NCBI GenBank assembly: GCA_963422415.1
Contig: OY729430.1
Location: forward strand, 3,100,001 to 3,164,000
Origin: Bin34 sp963422415
GTDB lineage: Bacteria > Chloroflexota > Anaerolineae > Caldilineales > Caldilineaceae
Length of the DNA: 64,000 bases
Direction of reading: 5' to 3'
Both the position numbers and the translations under genes were made by a program. The notes under the pieces were generated by a model. The model ran no database searches and was not told where the DNA came from. It saw only the letters and a list, made by a program, of their open reading frames with translations. Shown here one piece after another: positions 17,594 through 25,434 of the stretch (positions are counted from its first letter, which is position 1; the number at the start of each line of letters is the position of its first letter).

Positions 17594-19189
17594 ATGAGCC
17601 AGATCCTGGATCAGGCGGCAGTTCCTGATCGGCCGCCACTGGTGGCGGCAAGCGTCAGTGGAGGAGCCGACAGCTGCTTTCTGCTGCGCGCCCTAGTAGC
17701 GGCCCGGCAGCACAGGGAGCTGGACCTGCATGTGCTGCATGTAGACCACGGCCTGAGAGCCGGCGGCCCACAAGACGCCGCATTCGTCCAAGAGTTGGCT
17801 GCAATCTGGCAACTACCCTTTCACGGCCACAGACTTTCCGTGGCGGAGCGCAATACAGATTCCGGGTCCAACCTCCAAGGAGAACTACGGCACAGCCGCT
17901 ATCGCTGGCTTTCCACCCAAGCTCTGGCCTTGGCGGGTCCCGACCGCATTCCGATATTGACTACCGGTCATCACGCGGGTGACCAGGCAGAAACCCTGTT
18001 ACTTAATCTGATACGGGGCACTCATCTTTATGGGCTGCGCGGCATTCAAGTCTGGCAAACCCTGCCGGCTCCCCTGTTTGCGCCAGATCCTGCGGAACAA
18101 GAAGCCAAGGTACACCTGTATAGGCCCTTGCTGACCTGGGATCGGCCTCGCATCGAAGCGCAACTGCAGCGGTTGGGACAGGAATGGCGGACAGATCCGT
18201 CCAATCGGAGCCTTTCCTTTACGCGTAACCGAATCCGGTGCCAGCTGGTTCCCGCGCTGCAGGCGCTGAACCCCCAGTTCGTTCCCCATCTGGCACGTCA
18301 GAGCCGGGAATGGGCCGCGGATATCGAGGCGATTCTGTCGTTGCACGGCGCAACCCTGATGGAATTGGATCCACGGCTGCCTACGCATCGGCAGCCCTTG
18401 CAGGATGCTGTACTGTTGGACCAGGATCGATTCCAGGAATTGCCCGCATGGAAGCGGAAAGGCGTCCTGCACGCGGCATTGCGGCACGTGCAGCCCGATG
18501 GCCAAGGCATCTCCACCCAACGCCTAGACAGTCTCAGCGCCATCCTGTGCCAAAAGGAGAAGACCGGTGGACCTTGGCGCTGGTTCGGGCAGATAGCGTG
18601 GTCTGTATGGGAAAGGACGCTCCAACCAAACATGGGACTGCAGGCAGTACGCCATGTCGCAAGCCTGCACCGACTGGGAGCCATACCCTTTCCCTTGGAT
18701 GTGCCGTTGATGATCATGAAAGGCGAGATCACCGCTCCGACAGTGGACCCGCAGCAGGAATTCTGCTCCTTGCCCGCGGCAGAGCCCACCCACAGATGGG
18801 TCCTGCAGGTGACTACAGTCATGCAAAATGAGCCTATCGCAAGGCCCCAACACCAAGCGCGCCCCTGGTCCACTGCAATCCCCCTGGAGACGTGGCGCGC
18901 AGCAGGTCGAGTGACCTTGGCTGCTCCCCTGCCGCACAGCCGCATGCAACCCTTGGGCATGCACGGCCGGAGCAAGACCCTACGGGCCATCTTGCGAGAT
19001 CGCAAGATTCATCCTGCACTGCACAAACTGTGGCCCACCCTGTATACCGAAAGTGGTATTCCCATCTGGCTCTGCGGTCTGCACTCGGATCAGAGATGCG
19101 CGGTGCAGCCCCAGACTCGCAACGCCATCCGTCTTGTCTGGCAAAAGGAACCTGTCATGACACAGGATCAAGGCCATGCTCATTCCTGA
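17594..19189 (+). CDS. tilS: tRNA(Ile)-lysidine synthase TilS
   Basis: TilS converts cytidine 34 of tRNA-Ile(CAU) to lysidine, an essential decoding step. The N-terminal PP-loop ATPase motif SGGADS is at residues 22-27, followed by HVLHVDHGLR and TGHHAGDQAETLLLNLIRG, both typical of TilS. The C-terminal domain has the MQPLGMHGRSKTLRAILRD and IWLCGL elements. The frame is open to TTG 17480, but I chose ATG 17594 because homologues begin shortly before the PP-loop. That gives 531 residues, long for the family because of a divergent middle segment. The end overlaps the Nudix gene by 14 bases. Confidence 0.92.
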   Translation: MSQILDQAAVPDRPPLVAASVSGGADSCFLLRALVAARQHRELDLHVLHVDHGLRAGGPQDAAFVQELAAIWQLPFHGHRLSVAERNTDSGSNLQGELRHSRYRWLSTQALALAGPDRIPILTTGHHAGDQAETLLLNLIRGTHLYGLRGIQVWQTLPAPLFAPDPAEQEAKVHLYRPLLTWDRPRIEAQLQRLGQEWRTDPSNRSLSFTRNRIRCQLVPALQALNPQFVPHLARQSREWAADIEAILSLHGATLMELDPRLPTHRQPLQDAVLLDQDRFQELPAWKRKGVLHAALRHVQPDGQGISTQRLDSLSAILCQKEKTGGPWRWFGQIAWSVWERTLQPNMGLQAVRHVASLHRLGAIPFPLDVPLMIMKGEITAPTVDPQQEFCSLPAAEPTHRWVLQVTTVMQNEPIARPQHQARPWSTAIPLETWRAAGRVTLAAPLPHSRMQPLGMHGRSKTLRAILRDRKIHPALHKLWPTLYTESGIPIWLCGLHSDQRCAVQPQTRNAIRLVWQKEPVMTQDQGHAHS

Positions 19190-19826
19190 CACCATGCGCC
19201 GGTTGGCCGCGGTGCTGCGCCACCATCTACCCGGACCGGACATCCGACAGGCCATGGCCCCCAGCCAGCGACGCAACGCCCCCATGGCGGACGACAGGGA
19301 AATCCGTACGGCGGGAGTGCTGATGCTTCTCTATCAGGAACGGAACGAATGGCACATGCCACTCATCGTGCGTCCCCGCTATGATGGGCCGCACAGTGGC
19401 CAGATCGCGCTGCCTGGGGGCCGCAGCGAACCCGACGACGCCAGCCTCTGGCACACTGCCACGCGAGAATCCGAGGAAGAGGTGGGAATAGCACGGAAAC
19501 TCGTGCGCAGAATCGGATCCCTAGCCCCCATCTTCATCCCCAATAGCCGATACGAAGTCACCCCCTACATTGGCTGGGTGAGCGGAGTGGTGGAGTTCCG
19601 GCCGGAGGCGTCCGAAGTGGCCGAGGTGCTGCATCTGCCTCTGGACCTGTTGCTGGATCCCCAATTCACGCGGCGGGATGTCTGGAACATGCAAGGTCGA
19701 GACGTCAAGGTTCCCTACTACCAGTTCGGTTCCCATCAGATCTGGGGCGCCACGGCCATGATGCTCAGTGAATTCCTCCACTGTTGGGGCACTCTGCATC
19801 AACTACCCGAGACGGATCAATCCTGA
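19176..19826 (+). CDS. Nudix hydrolase, coenzyme A pyrophosphatase (NudL-like)
   Basis: This protein probably cleaves CoA and its derivatives to 4'-phosphopantetheine and 3',5'-ADP. In the 216-residue product the Nudix box runs from about residue 81 (GGRSEPDDAS) to RESEEEVGI at 97-105, with the catalytic REx2EE glutamates present. The spacing from GG to RE matches NudL. The preceding IVRPRYDGPHSGQIALPGG fits the NuCoA motif seen in CoA-type members. ATG 19176 overlaps the tilS end by 14 bases, so translation is probably coupled. Substrate specificity is inferred from the family, not proven. Confidence 0.85.
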   Translation: MLIPDTMRRLAAVLRHHLPGPDIRQAMAPSQRRNAPMADDREIRTAGVLMLLYQERNEWHMPLIVRPRYDGPHSGQIALPGGRSEPDDASLWHTATRESEEEVGIARKLVRRIGSLAPIFIPNSRYEVTPYIGWVSGVVEFRPEASEVAEVLHLPLDLLLDPQFTRRDVWNMQGRDVKVPYYQFGSHQIWGATAMMLSEFLHCWGTLHQLPETDQS

Positions 19827-19956
19827 ATTTATGGAAATTTCCGGCATCGTGCATTAGATTCAAACGTGCGCCTTGCGCGAGCTCCGATTCCGCAATCTCC
19901 AGAACGCATCAGTTCCTTGCGAGGTCTCCACCATCCACCATCAGACCTTCACCTCA

Positions 19957-20538
19957 GTGGAAACCGCAAGATTCCTTGCCCAAATCAAGGTCTTGATCAC
20001 GGCCCAGGAGATTCAGGACCGCATTCAGGAGATGGGAACCGAGATCTCACGCGCCTATGCCGGCCAGGAACTGGTTGTAGTGCCCCTGCTGAAAGGCAGC
20101 TTCATTTTCGCGGCGGACCTGCTTCGGCGCCTGACTCTCCACCCCCAGGTGGAATTCATTAACGCCAGCAGCTACGGCAACAACACGATTTCATCCGGGA
20201 CCGTGAAACTGTATTGGCCCCCGGGCCTGAATCTGGAAGGCAAGGAGGTGCTGGTGGTCGAGGACATTGTGGACAGCGGCACTACCTTGGCCCGGATCGA
20301 GCAGCAGGCCAAGATCCTGAAACCCGCCTCGATGCGGTATGTTTCGCTACTGTACAAGGATAGGGGCCCGGACAGCTGGCCCATGGACTGGTACGGTTTC
20401 AAGATTCCCGACGTTTTCGTAGTCGGATACGGTCTGGATTACCAGCAGTTGTTCCGCAACCTACCCTACATTGGCGTTGTAGCCGGTTCCGAGGACACCG
20501 AAACCGAAGTCTCGCAAGCGCGCCGTGCCGCAACATGA
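19957..20538 (+). CDS. hpt: Hypoxanthine phosphoribosyltransferase
   Basis: This enzyme salvages hypoxanthine (and often guanine) to nucleotides using PRPP. The PRPP-binding motif VLVVEDIVDSGTTL is intact, as are VVPLLKGSFIFAADLLRR and the C-terminal DVFVVGYGLDY. The frame is open from TTG 19873, but the first 28 residues of that version have no family resemblance. GTG 19957 gives 193 residues, close to the normal 180, and TTG 19993 is a third option; none has a good ribosome-binding site, so the start is uncertain. The stop TGA overlaps the start of the next gene (ATGA). The tilS-hpt neighbourhood is common in bacteria. Confidence 0.9.
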   Translation: METARFLAQIKVLITAQEIQDRIQEMGTEISRAYAGQELVVVPLLKGSFIFAADLLRRLTLHPQVEFINASSYGNNTISSGTVKLYWPPGLNLEGKEVLVVEDIVDSGTTLARIEQQAKILKPASMRYVSLLYKDRGPDSWPMDWYGFKIPDVFVVGYGLDYQQLFRNLPYIGVVAGSEDTETEVSQARRAAT

Positions 20539-21872
20539 TCCTGTCGCCACGGGTACCATTGCGCCCGTCTCTGTCTCTCCGCCTAGATACAGGGATCCTG
20601 CTCCTAGCCGCGCTGCTGGTTTGGCTGGCATTGACCACGCCCGGTCACGCTCAAGAGTCGAAACCCGTCTATCATCTGACGCTGGTCCCCGGACAGGAAC
20701 GGACCTTGTCCGAACTAGTCGCCTTGTATCAGGCGGATCTGGCGCAGGCCATCTACCTGAATCGGCTGGAGGCAGATCAGCGCCTCAAGGCGGAACAAGC
20801 CGTCATTCTGCCCATTCCGGTGGACATCGCCCTAGCCCAAGGCCATGTGAGCATAGTACGCCACATCGCGGCTCCAGGACAGAGCCTGGCCATGGTGGCC
20901 GCCATCTTGGATCTGCCCGGACCGCTGCTGTCCGACATGAACAACATGGCCTTGGACGACAGGCTTTTCCCAGGACAACCCATACTGATCCCCGTGCCGG
21001 TCCGGACTACGCCTCGGCTGACCATTGGCCGGATGAAGGTGGAATACCTTTCCCCGTTGGTGGCTCAGGGATCCACGGGATTCATTGCCGTCACCTTGCC
21101 CAAGGGATTGGAAGCCGAGTTGATGTGGCAAGGAGAGACCATTCGCATGTCCTCGATAGCGGCCGCCGGCATTCAGTCGGAGCAGCGACTCTTGGCTCCA
21201 CTGCCAGTTCATCCTCTGGCCATTCCCGCCCAGCGGTCACTGCACATAAGTTATGTCAATCATCAGGATGTCAGGGTGACCGGAAAAATCCATAACGAGG
21301 TGTTTGCCCCCAATTCGTACAAATTCGAAACCATCGAGATTCCGACCGATATCGCGGAACGGCTGAATGCGCAGGAGCTGAAGGCGGAACAGGATATTCT
21401 CGCCCGCGTCTGGAGCCGTTTCAGTCCCGGCCCGTGGCCCTCGTCCGGCTGGCAGCGACCCGTGGATCCCCAGTTCTCGACTTCCTCGCCTTTCGGCTCT
21501 CGGCGCACATACATTTCCGACACCCCTTATCCGTACAATTTCCATTCGGGGCAGGACTATGCCGCCGTGACAGGTTCGCAGGTCCTGGCCGCGGCCGCCG
21601 GCACGGTGATCTTCACCGACCCACTGCTGACCAAAGGGCAGACCCTAATCATCGATCATGGCCAAGGAGTGCTGACCGGCTACTGGCACTTGAGCCAAGT
21701 CCTAGTCCAGCCCGGGGATCTCGTGCAAGCCAACCAAGTGGTGGGTCTGGTGGGCAATTCCGGCATCAGCACCGGAGCCCATCTGCACTGGGAACTGCGG
21801 ATCCAAGGGATCCCCGTGGACCCCTTGCAGTTTCTGACCGAGCCGCTGGTACCGCCCGAAGCGCAGCAATAG
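20535..21872 (+). CDS. Exported M23 family (LytM-type) metallopeptidase with LysM-like repeats
   Basis: This is probably a cell-wall peptidase or an activator of one, with 445 residues. The N-terminal signal peptide has its hydrophobic core at residues about 20-34 and a likely cleavage after PGHA. Two LysM-like segments follow: LVPGQERTLSELVALYQ with LKAEQAVILPIP, and AAPGQSLAMVAAILDL with LFPGQPILIPVP. The C-terminal M23 domain retains the zinc ligands HSGQD and HLHWE, with the usual GxVGNSGxSTGxHLHWE arrangement, so it should be catalytically active. Its ATG overlaps the hpt stop by 4 bases. Exact bond specificity cannot be told from sequence. Confidence 0.9.
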   Translation: MILSPRVPLRPSLSLRLDTGILLLAALLVWLALTTPGHAQESKPVYHLTLVPGQERTLSELVALYQADLAQAIYLNRLEADQRLKAEQAVILPIPVDIALAQGHVSIVRHIAAPGQSLAMVAAILDLPGPLLSDMNNMALDDRLFPGQPILIPVPVRTTPRLTIGRMKVEYLSPLVAQGSTGFIAVTLPKGLEAELMWQGETIRMSSIAAAGIQSEQRLLAPLPVHPLAIPAQRSLHISYVNHQDVRVTGKIHNEVFAPNSYKFETIEIPTDIAERLNAQELKAEQDILARVWSRFSPGPWPSSGWQRPVDPQFSTSSPFGSRRTYISDTPYPYNFHSGQDYAAVTGSQVLAAAAGTVIFTDPLLTKGQTLIIDHGQGVLTGYWHLSQVLVQPGDLVQANQVVGLVGNSGISTGAHLHWELRIQGIPVDPLQFLTEPLVPPEAQQ

Positions 21873-21905
21873 AGTCTGCTGCATGTCCCCGTCGTGCGGC
21901 GAGAC

Positions 21906-22571
21906 CTATCCCCCTGCTTCGGTGGACGCTTCTGGACCATCTTCCGATTGCGGCATCACTTCCTCGCCCAGCGTTTCGTCTTCGTCCTCATCGATCTCGG
22001 TTCCGGTACGAGACAGGCTGACAATGACTTCATCGGTCTCTTGCAGGAAGTCCACTCCCTCCAGACCTGTCAGATCACTGATCTGGATATTGTGATCCAG
22101 AGTCAGCAAGGAAAGGTCCACCTCCACCACATCGGGAATGCGATTCGGGAAAGTCTCGACCATGATGTGATCCAAGTTCTGGATCACGATGTACTCGGCG
22201 GGAATTTCGGAACTGAGCCGTCCCGTAAGGTGCAATGGAATCTGCAGAGTCTGCTTTTCATCCATTTGCAGGGCGTAGACATCCACGTGTAGCAGGTGGC
22301 GCTGCACCGGATGGCGCTGCACTTCACGCAACAAGACCTGTACTACAGTGTGTACATCACTGATGTGCACTTCCACCAGCTGAGACATGCCACTGGCCTG
22401 CACGACCTGTTCCAGATCTCGGGTGTCCGCCTGCAGCGAGCGCGGCGCGACAGTCTTCCCATACAGCGTGAGGGGAGTCAAGCCCTGACGGCGCAGATGG
22501 CCCAAGCCGCGCCCGATGCGGGTGCGGGGTTCGGCATTGATGACGATGGCATCCACGATTGTACTCCTCAT
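21906..22571 (-). CDS. rplY: Ribosomal protein L25, long CTC (TL5) form
   Basis: This protein binds 5S rRNA in the large ribosomal subunit. It is 221 residues long: an N-terminal L25 domain (residues 1-95, with GRGLGHLRRQGLTPLTLYGK and HLLHVDVYALQMDEK) and the C-terminal CTC beta domain with EVEVDLSLLTLDHNIQISDL-type sequence. It ends in a low-complexity acidic tail (TEIDEDEDETLGEEVMPQSE). The open frame extends 33 codons further upstream, but ATG 22571 gives the L25 N-terminus. A near-consensus promoter lies upstream at 22618-22646. It is convergent with the M23 gene, 33 bases away. Confidence 0.93.
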   Translation of the reverse strand: MRSTIVDAIVINAEPRTRIGRGLGHLRRQGLTPLTLYGKTVAPRSLQADTRDLEQVVQASGMSQLVEVHISDVHTVVQVLLREVQRHPVQRHLLHVDVYALQMDEKQTLQIPLHLTGRLSSEIPAEYIVIQNLDHIMVETFPNRIPDVVEVDLSLLTLDHNIQISDLTGLEGVDFLQETDEVIVSLSRTGTEIDEDEDETLGEEVMPQSEDGPEASTEAGG

Positions 22572-22617
22572 TGCCGTCACGGGTTCATGGCAGGTCACCG
22601 GGACCCGCAAGAGAGTC

Positions 22618-22646
22618 AGTATAACGGGCAGACAAGCCATTATCAA
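22618..22646 (-). promoter_or_regulatory. Near-consensus sigma-70-type promoter of rplY
   Basis: On the minus strand TTGATA (22646-22641) and TATACT (22623-22618) are separated by exactly 17 bases. Five of six positions match the consensus in each hexamer. Transcription would start near 22611, leaving about 40 bases of leader before the rplY ATG. The strong promoter fits a ribosomal protein gene. Confidence 0.7.
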
Positions 22647-23252
22647 CATCAGGAGACGCTCTGTGGGCAATCACAACCCTTCCAACGGTCCTCTGGGCTG
22701 TAGCGAGCCTAGTCATTCCGGGTGGAGTGACACCAGTCTGTGAATTTGGCGGACGGACGAATTGCGCGGCTGTCTAGGCACTGTCGTCGGGGTAGACCCA
22801 AAGGCGGTCACCTTGATGGATATATCGGAAGCACGGTCAGAATCGGAGATTGTGATCCGCCGCATTGGCTGCTGCACCAAGCAGCAGCGGGGCAGGCAGC
22901 CCGCGGCGGGGCATCGCAAAGTTCCCGGCATGATGTCTGGATCTCCTTGCCAAGCCCGCGCGGTTCTTGTGGGGGTTCGCACTGCATCGCTGGCCTTCTT
23001 CCCTCCACCCGGCACAATCAAGTCATTGCAGGCCATGCCGCTGCAACTTCACTGCCAGCGAATTCTCCCACCTCCAATCCGGTCGTGGCCCCTGTAGACC
23101 GTCGCGAAAACCATGATGCTGTCCCCACGTCCTGCATCCGTTCAACACCGCAACCTGTCTTGGTGCATCAAGACCCGATGGCGCATTGGACGACGCAAGA
23201 TCATGCCGCCGTCATGTCCGCATCCGCCCTGTTCTCGGTTCTGGAAGGGAAC
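22647..23252 (-). other. Gene-poor interval between rplY and the DUF2142-like gene
   Basis: About 600 bases lie between the end of the minus-strand membrane-protein gene and the rplY promoter. Short open frames exist on both strands, but none has a recognisable product or good start signals. A 7-bp stem GCTGCTG/CAGCAGC with a 7-base loop is at 22868-22888. I saw no tRNA pattern and no known RNA family. Confidence 0.5.
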
Positions 23253-25241
23253 TCAAAAGGTGAAGGCATCAAGGTACGCCCAGATCGCGGCCAAGTTGAA
23301 GCTCAGAAATATGGCAACCAGGATCCAGGGCATCAGCCGTCGGAGGCGAGGTTGGATCAGACCCAGTTGCCGGATGCCCAGCACCATGAAACCCACCGTG
23401 ACAGCTATCACCGGATAGGTATAGCGGATGTCCGAGAGATGCAGATTGTCCATCCACATGAACTGGACTATCCACAGGTCCGCCCCCACCCAGATCAGAA
23501 TCAAGGACAGGCACAGAAAGATGTAGGGCAGATTCGAGTCGGGGACACTCAAGGGGGGACGTCCCCGCAAGAGGAGCGACCGTGCACGCAGCGTGCAGCC
23601 TGCAATCCCTAGGGCCATGAGGATCAAGGTCATGGGGCCCCAGACAGGCCCCGGCAATTGCACACCGCCCCAAGCCAACCGGTTGAAGAGGTTGAGCAAC
23701 ATGAACTTGGGCTGCTGAAGCCAGAGGATCTCCCCGGACCACTGCAAATCCAGAATACGATGAATGATGGATGTCATGCTCCATCCGGCCATCTCTTCCA
23801 TACGCCTGTCATATTCCCGTAGAAGATTGGGCCAAGCGATTTCCCCGGACGCGTTGCGGACCAAGTTGCGGCTTTCCCGGTCTCCCCAGCGTACATGTCG
23901 GGCATTGCCGTCCACATAGGTGGGAATCTGTTCCAAATCCACCACGCCCTCCATCAGCACCACCCCGTCGTAGTAGACATGGTTGGCCACCTCTTGCTGC
24001 ACGAGCGTGTAGGGCCACAGGAAGACATAGAGAATCTCGGCCTCCTTGGGTACCCAGAACTGATGGACCACAAACTGGGGTTCAGTGCCGATCTCGAATT
24101 CCTCTTTGTCCTCGGACATCTCGAGAATTTCAGTGAACATGAAATTGGCATCCTTGGTCACGTAGGCGAACCCTAGGATCGGAACCTTCACGGGATGATC
24201 CGCCCAAACCCAAGCTCCAAAGTTGAGCAAATGCTCGGGATGTGCCTTGACCCATGGACTGGGCAGCCGTTGATACAGAGATTCATAATTGACCAAGACC
24301 GCCATCGCGTGGTCTCCATGAACAGCCTGGGAATGTGTCACTCGGTTCTGATCCTCCGCCAACTCGCGGGGGGTCCAATAGGCGGCGCTCTCGAGACGCA
24401 GGGCAAGGAAAGCAGCGGCGGCCAAGGTCGCCGCCGCGATGATCCAGAGCCAGAGCCAGGGCCACCGCCGATTGCGCCAAAGGCCCATCAGCAGTATGAG
24501 CGGAAGCAGTGCGACGCTGAAGATCAGGGCCTGCTTGGCAATGACGGTAAAGGCCATGGTCGCGATCAACCACACCACATGCAGCCAGGTCATACGCCGG
24601 GTCAAGGCATGGACTCCCCCCCACAGGAAAAAGGTGAATCCCGTGATGGCCACGGCATCGTTGTTCACGGCCGTGAAGATGTCCACCAGCGGGGCGACCA
24701 AGGCAATACAGGTGGGCACGAGCCAACGCAGTTCATGGCCAGGTGGCGCTAGGCAGCGCATGAGGCCGATGCAGGCCCAGATCATGGCCAGGAAGAAAAG
24801 GGCGGTAACAGACCGGCTGACCATCAGCTGGGTGGTAATGTCAGCAAAACGCAGGATGTCCAACGGCCAGGACAGCATGTCATAATACAGCGGAAACTCT
24901 CCGCTTTGACTATGCCCCAAGGTGTCAATGCCATAGGTGCGCAGGTAATTTGGCGCGGGCAACGCGGCATAGAAGTCATGCTCCACCATGGAGGCGAGAG
25001 TCTCCCGGATCATGGACGGGTCCAAGGGCGTGAAGAACTGATCCGCTTCACTGTCTTCCAAATGAACTTGGGACCAGGCGAAGCGGAAGTGGGCAGGCTC
25101 GTCATAGTGTTGCCATGGCGGCACTATGACCAGAAAAATCACGACCTGTACCACGGCCAACAACGTGATCAGCCACACTTGCAAGCGATCCCAACGCCAG
25201 TGGGACACCCAGCGGGAGAACCAGTCGTCTAAACGCAACAT
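23253..25241 (-). CDS. Polytopic membrane protein, DUF2142/GT-C-like
   Basis: This 662-residue protein has about 12 predicted transmembrane helices. The first helix (IFLVIV, about residues 27-42) is followed directly by PPWQHYDEPAHF (residues 41-52), whose DEP-H motif at the membrane exit is typical of DUF2142 proteins and related GT-C lipid-linked glycosyltransferases. A large non-membrane domain (about residues 280-500) separates the helix bundles, and VAPLVDIFTAVNNDAVAI resembles the second GT-C loop. It may transfer a sugar to an envelope polymer, but the substrate is unknown. It stands alone, about 190 bases after the CehA-like gene. Confidence 0.7.
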   Translation of the reverse strand: MLRLDDWFSRWVSHWRWDRLQVWLITLLAVVQVVIFLVIVPPWQHYDEPAHFRFAWSQVHLEDSEADQFFTPLDPSMIRETLASMVEHDFYAALPAPNYLRTYGIDTLGHSQSGEFPLYYDMLSWPLDILRFADITTQLMVSRSVTALFFLAMIWACIGLMRCLAPPGHELRWLVPTCIALVAPLVDIFTAVNNDAVAITGFTFFLWGGVHALTRRMTWLHVVWLIATMAFTVIAKQALIFSVALLPLILLMGLWRNRRWPWLWLWIIAAATLAAAAFLALRLESAAYWTPRELAEDQNRVTHSQAVHGDHAMAVLVNYESLYQRLPSPWVKAHPEHLLNFGAWVWADHPVKVPILGFAYVTKDANFMFTEILEMSEDKEEFEIGTEPQFVVHQFWVPKEAEILYVFLWPYTLVQQEVANHVYYDGVVLMEGVVDLEQIPTYVDGNARHVRWGDRESRNLVRNASGEIAWPNLLREYDRRMEEMAGWSMTSIIHRILDLQWSGEILWLQQPKFMLLNLFNRLAWGGVQLPGPVWGPMTLILMALGIAGCTLRARSLLLRGRPPLSVPDSNLPYIFLCLSLILIWVGADLWIVQFMWMDNLHLSDIRYTYPVIAVTVGFMVLGIRQLGLIQPRLRRLMPWILVAIFLSFNLAAIWAYLDAFTF

Positions 25242-25329
25242 GCCGACAGGCAGGGCTCAACGGAAGTACGGACAGAATCGGCCATACACGGACAGCGCTA
25301 TGCCAACACGCCGCAGCATCCGGGTAATT

Positions 25330-25380
25330 CCGCCAAGCGGATTCATGGGCCCGAAAAGGGCCCAACCTGCAATTGCAGGT
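25330..25380 (-). other. Three consecutive small hairpins between two minus-strand genes
   Basis: Within 51 bases there are three perfect inverted repeats: CCGC-CAA-GCGG (25330-25340), GGGCCC-GAAAA-GGGCCC (25347-25363) and the 16-base palindrome ACCTGCAATTGCAGGT (25365-25380). On the minus strand they follow the stop of the CehA-like gene by about 55 bases, so they could stabilise or end its transcript. There is no U-tract after the group, so an intrinsic terminator is not certain. Confidence 0.5.
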
Positions 25381-25434
25381 GCCCAAGGCGGCTGTGTTGC
25401 ACTCTCTACGGCCCCACTGACATGCAACTGTTTC

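Noticed and set aside
22740..23612. Long plus-strand open frame (290 codons) across the rplY upstream interval
   Set aside because: It runs into the antisense side of the well-supported DUF2142-like gene, has no recognisable domain and shows the Gln/His-rich composition typical of antisense frames in this window.
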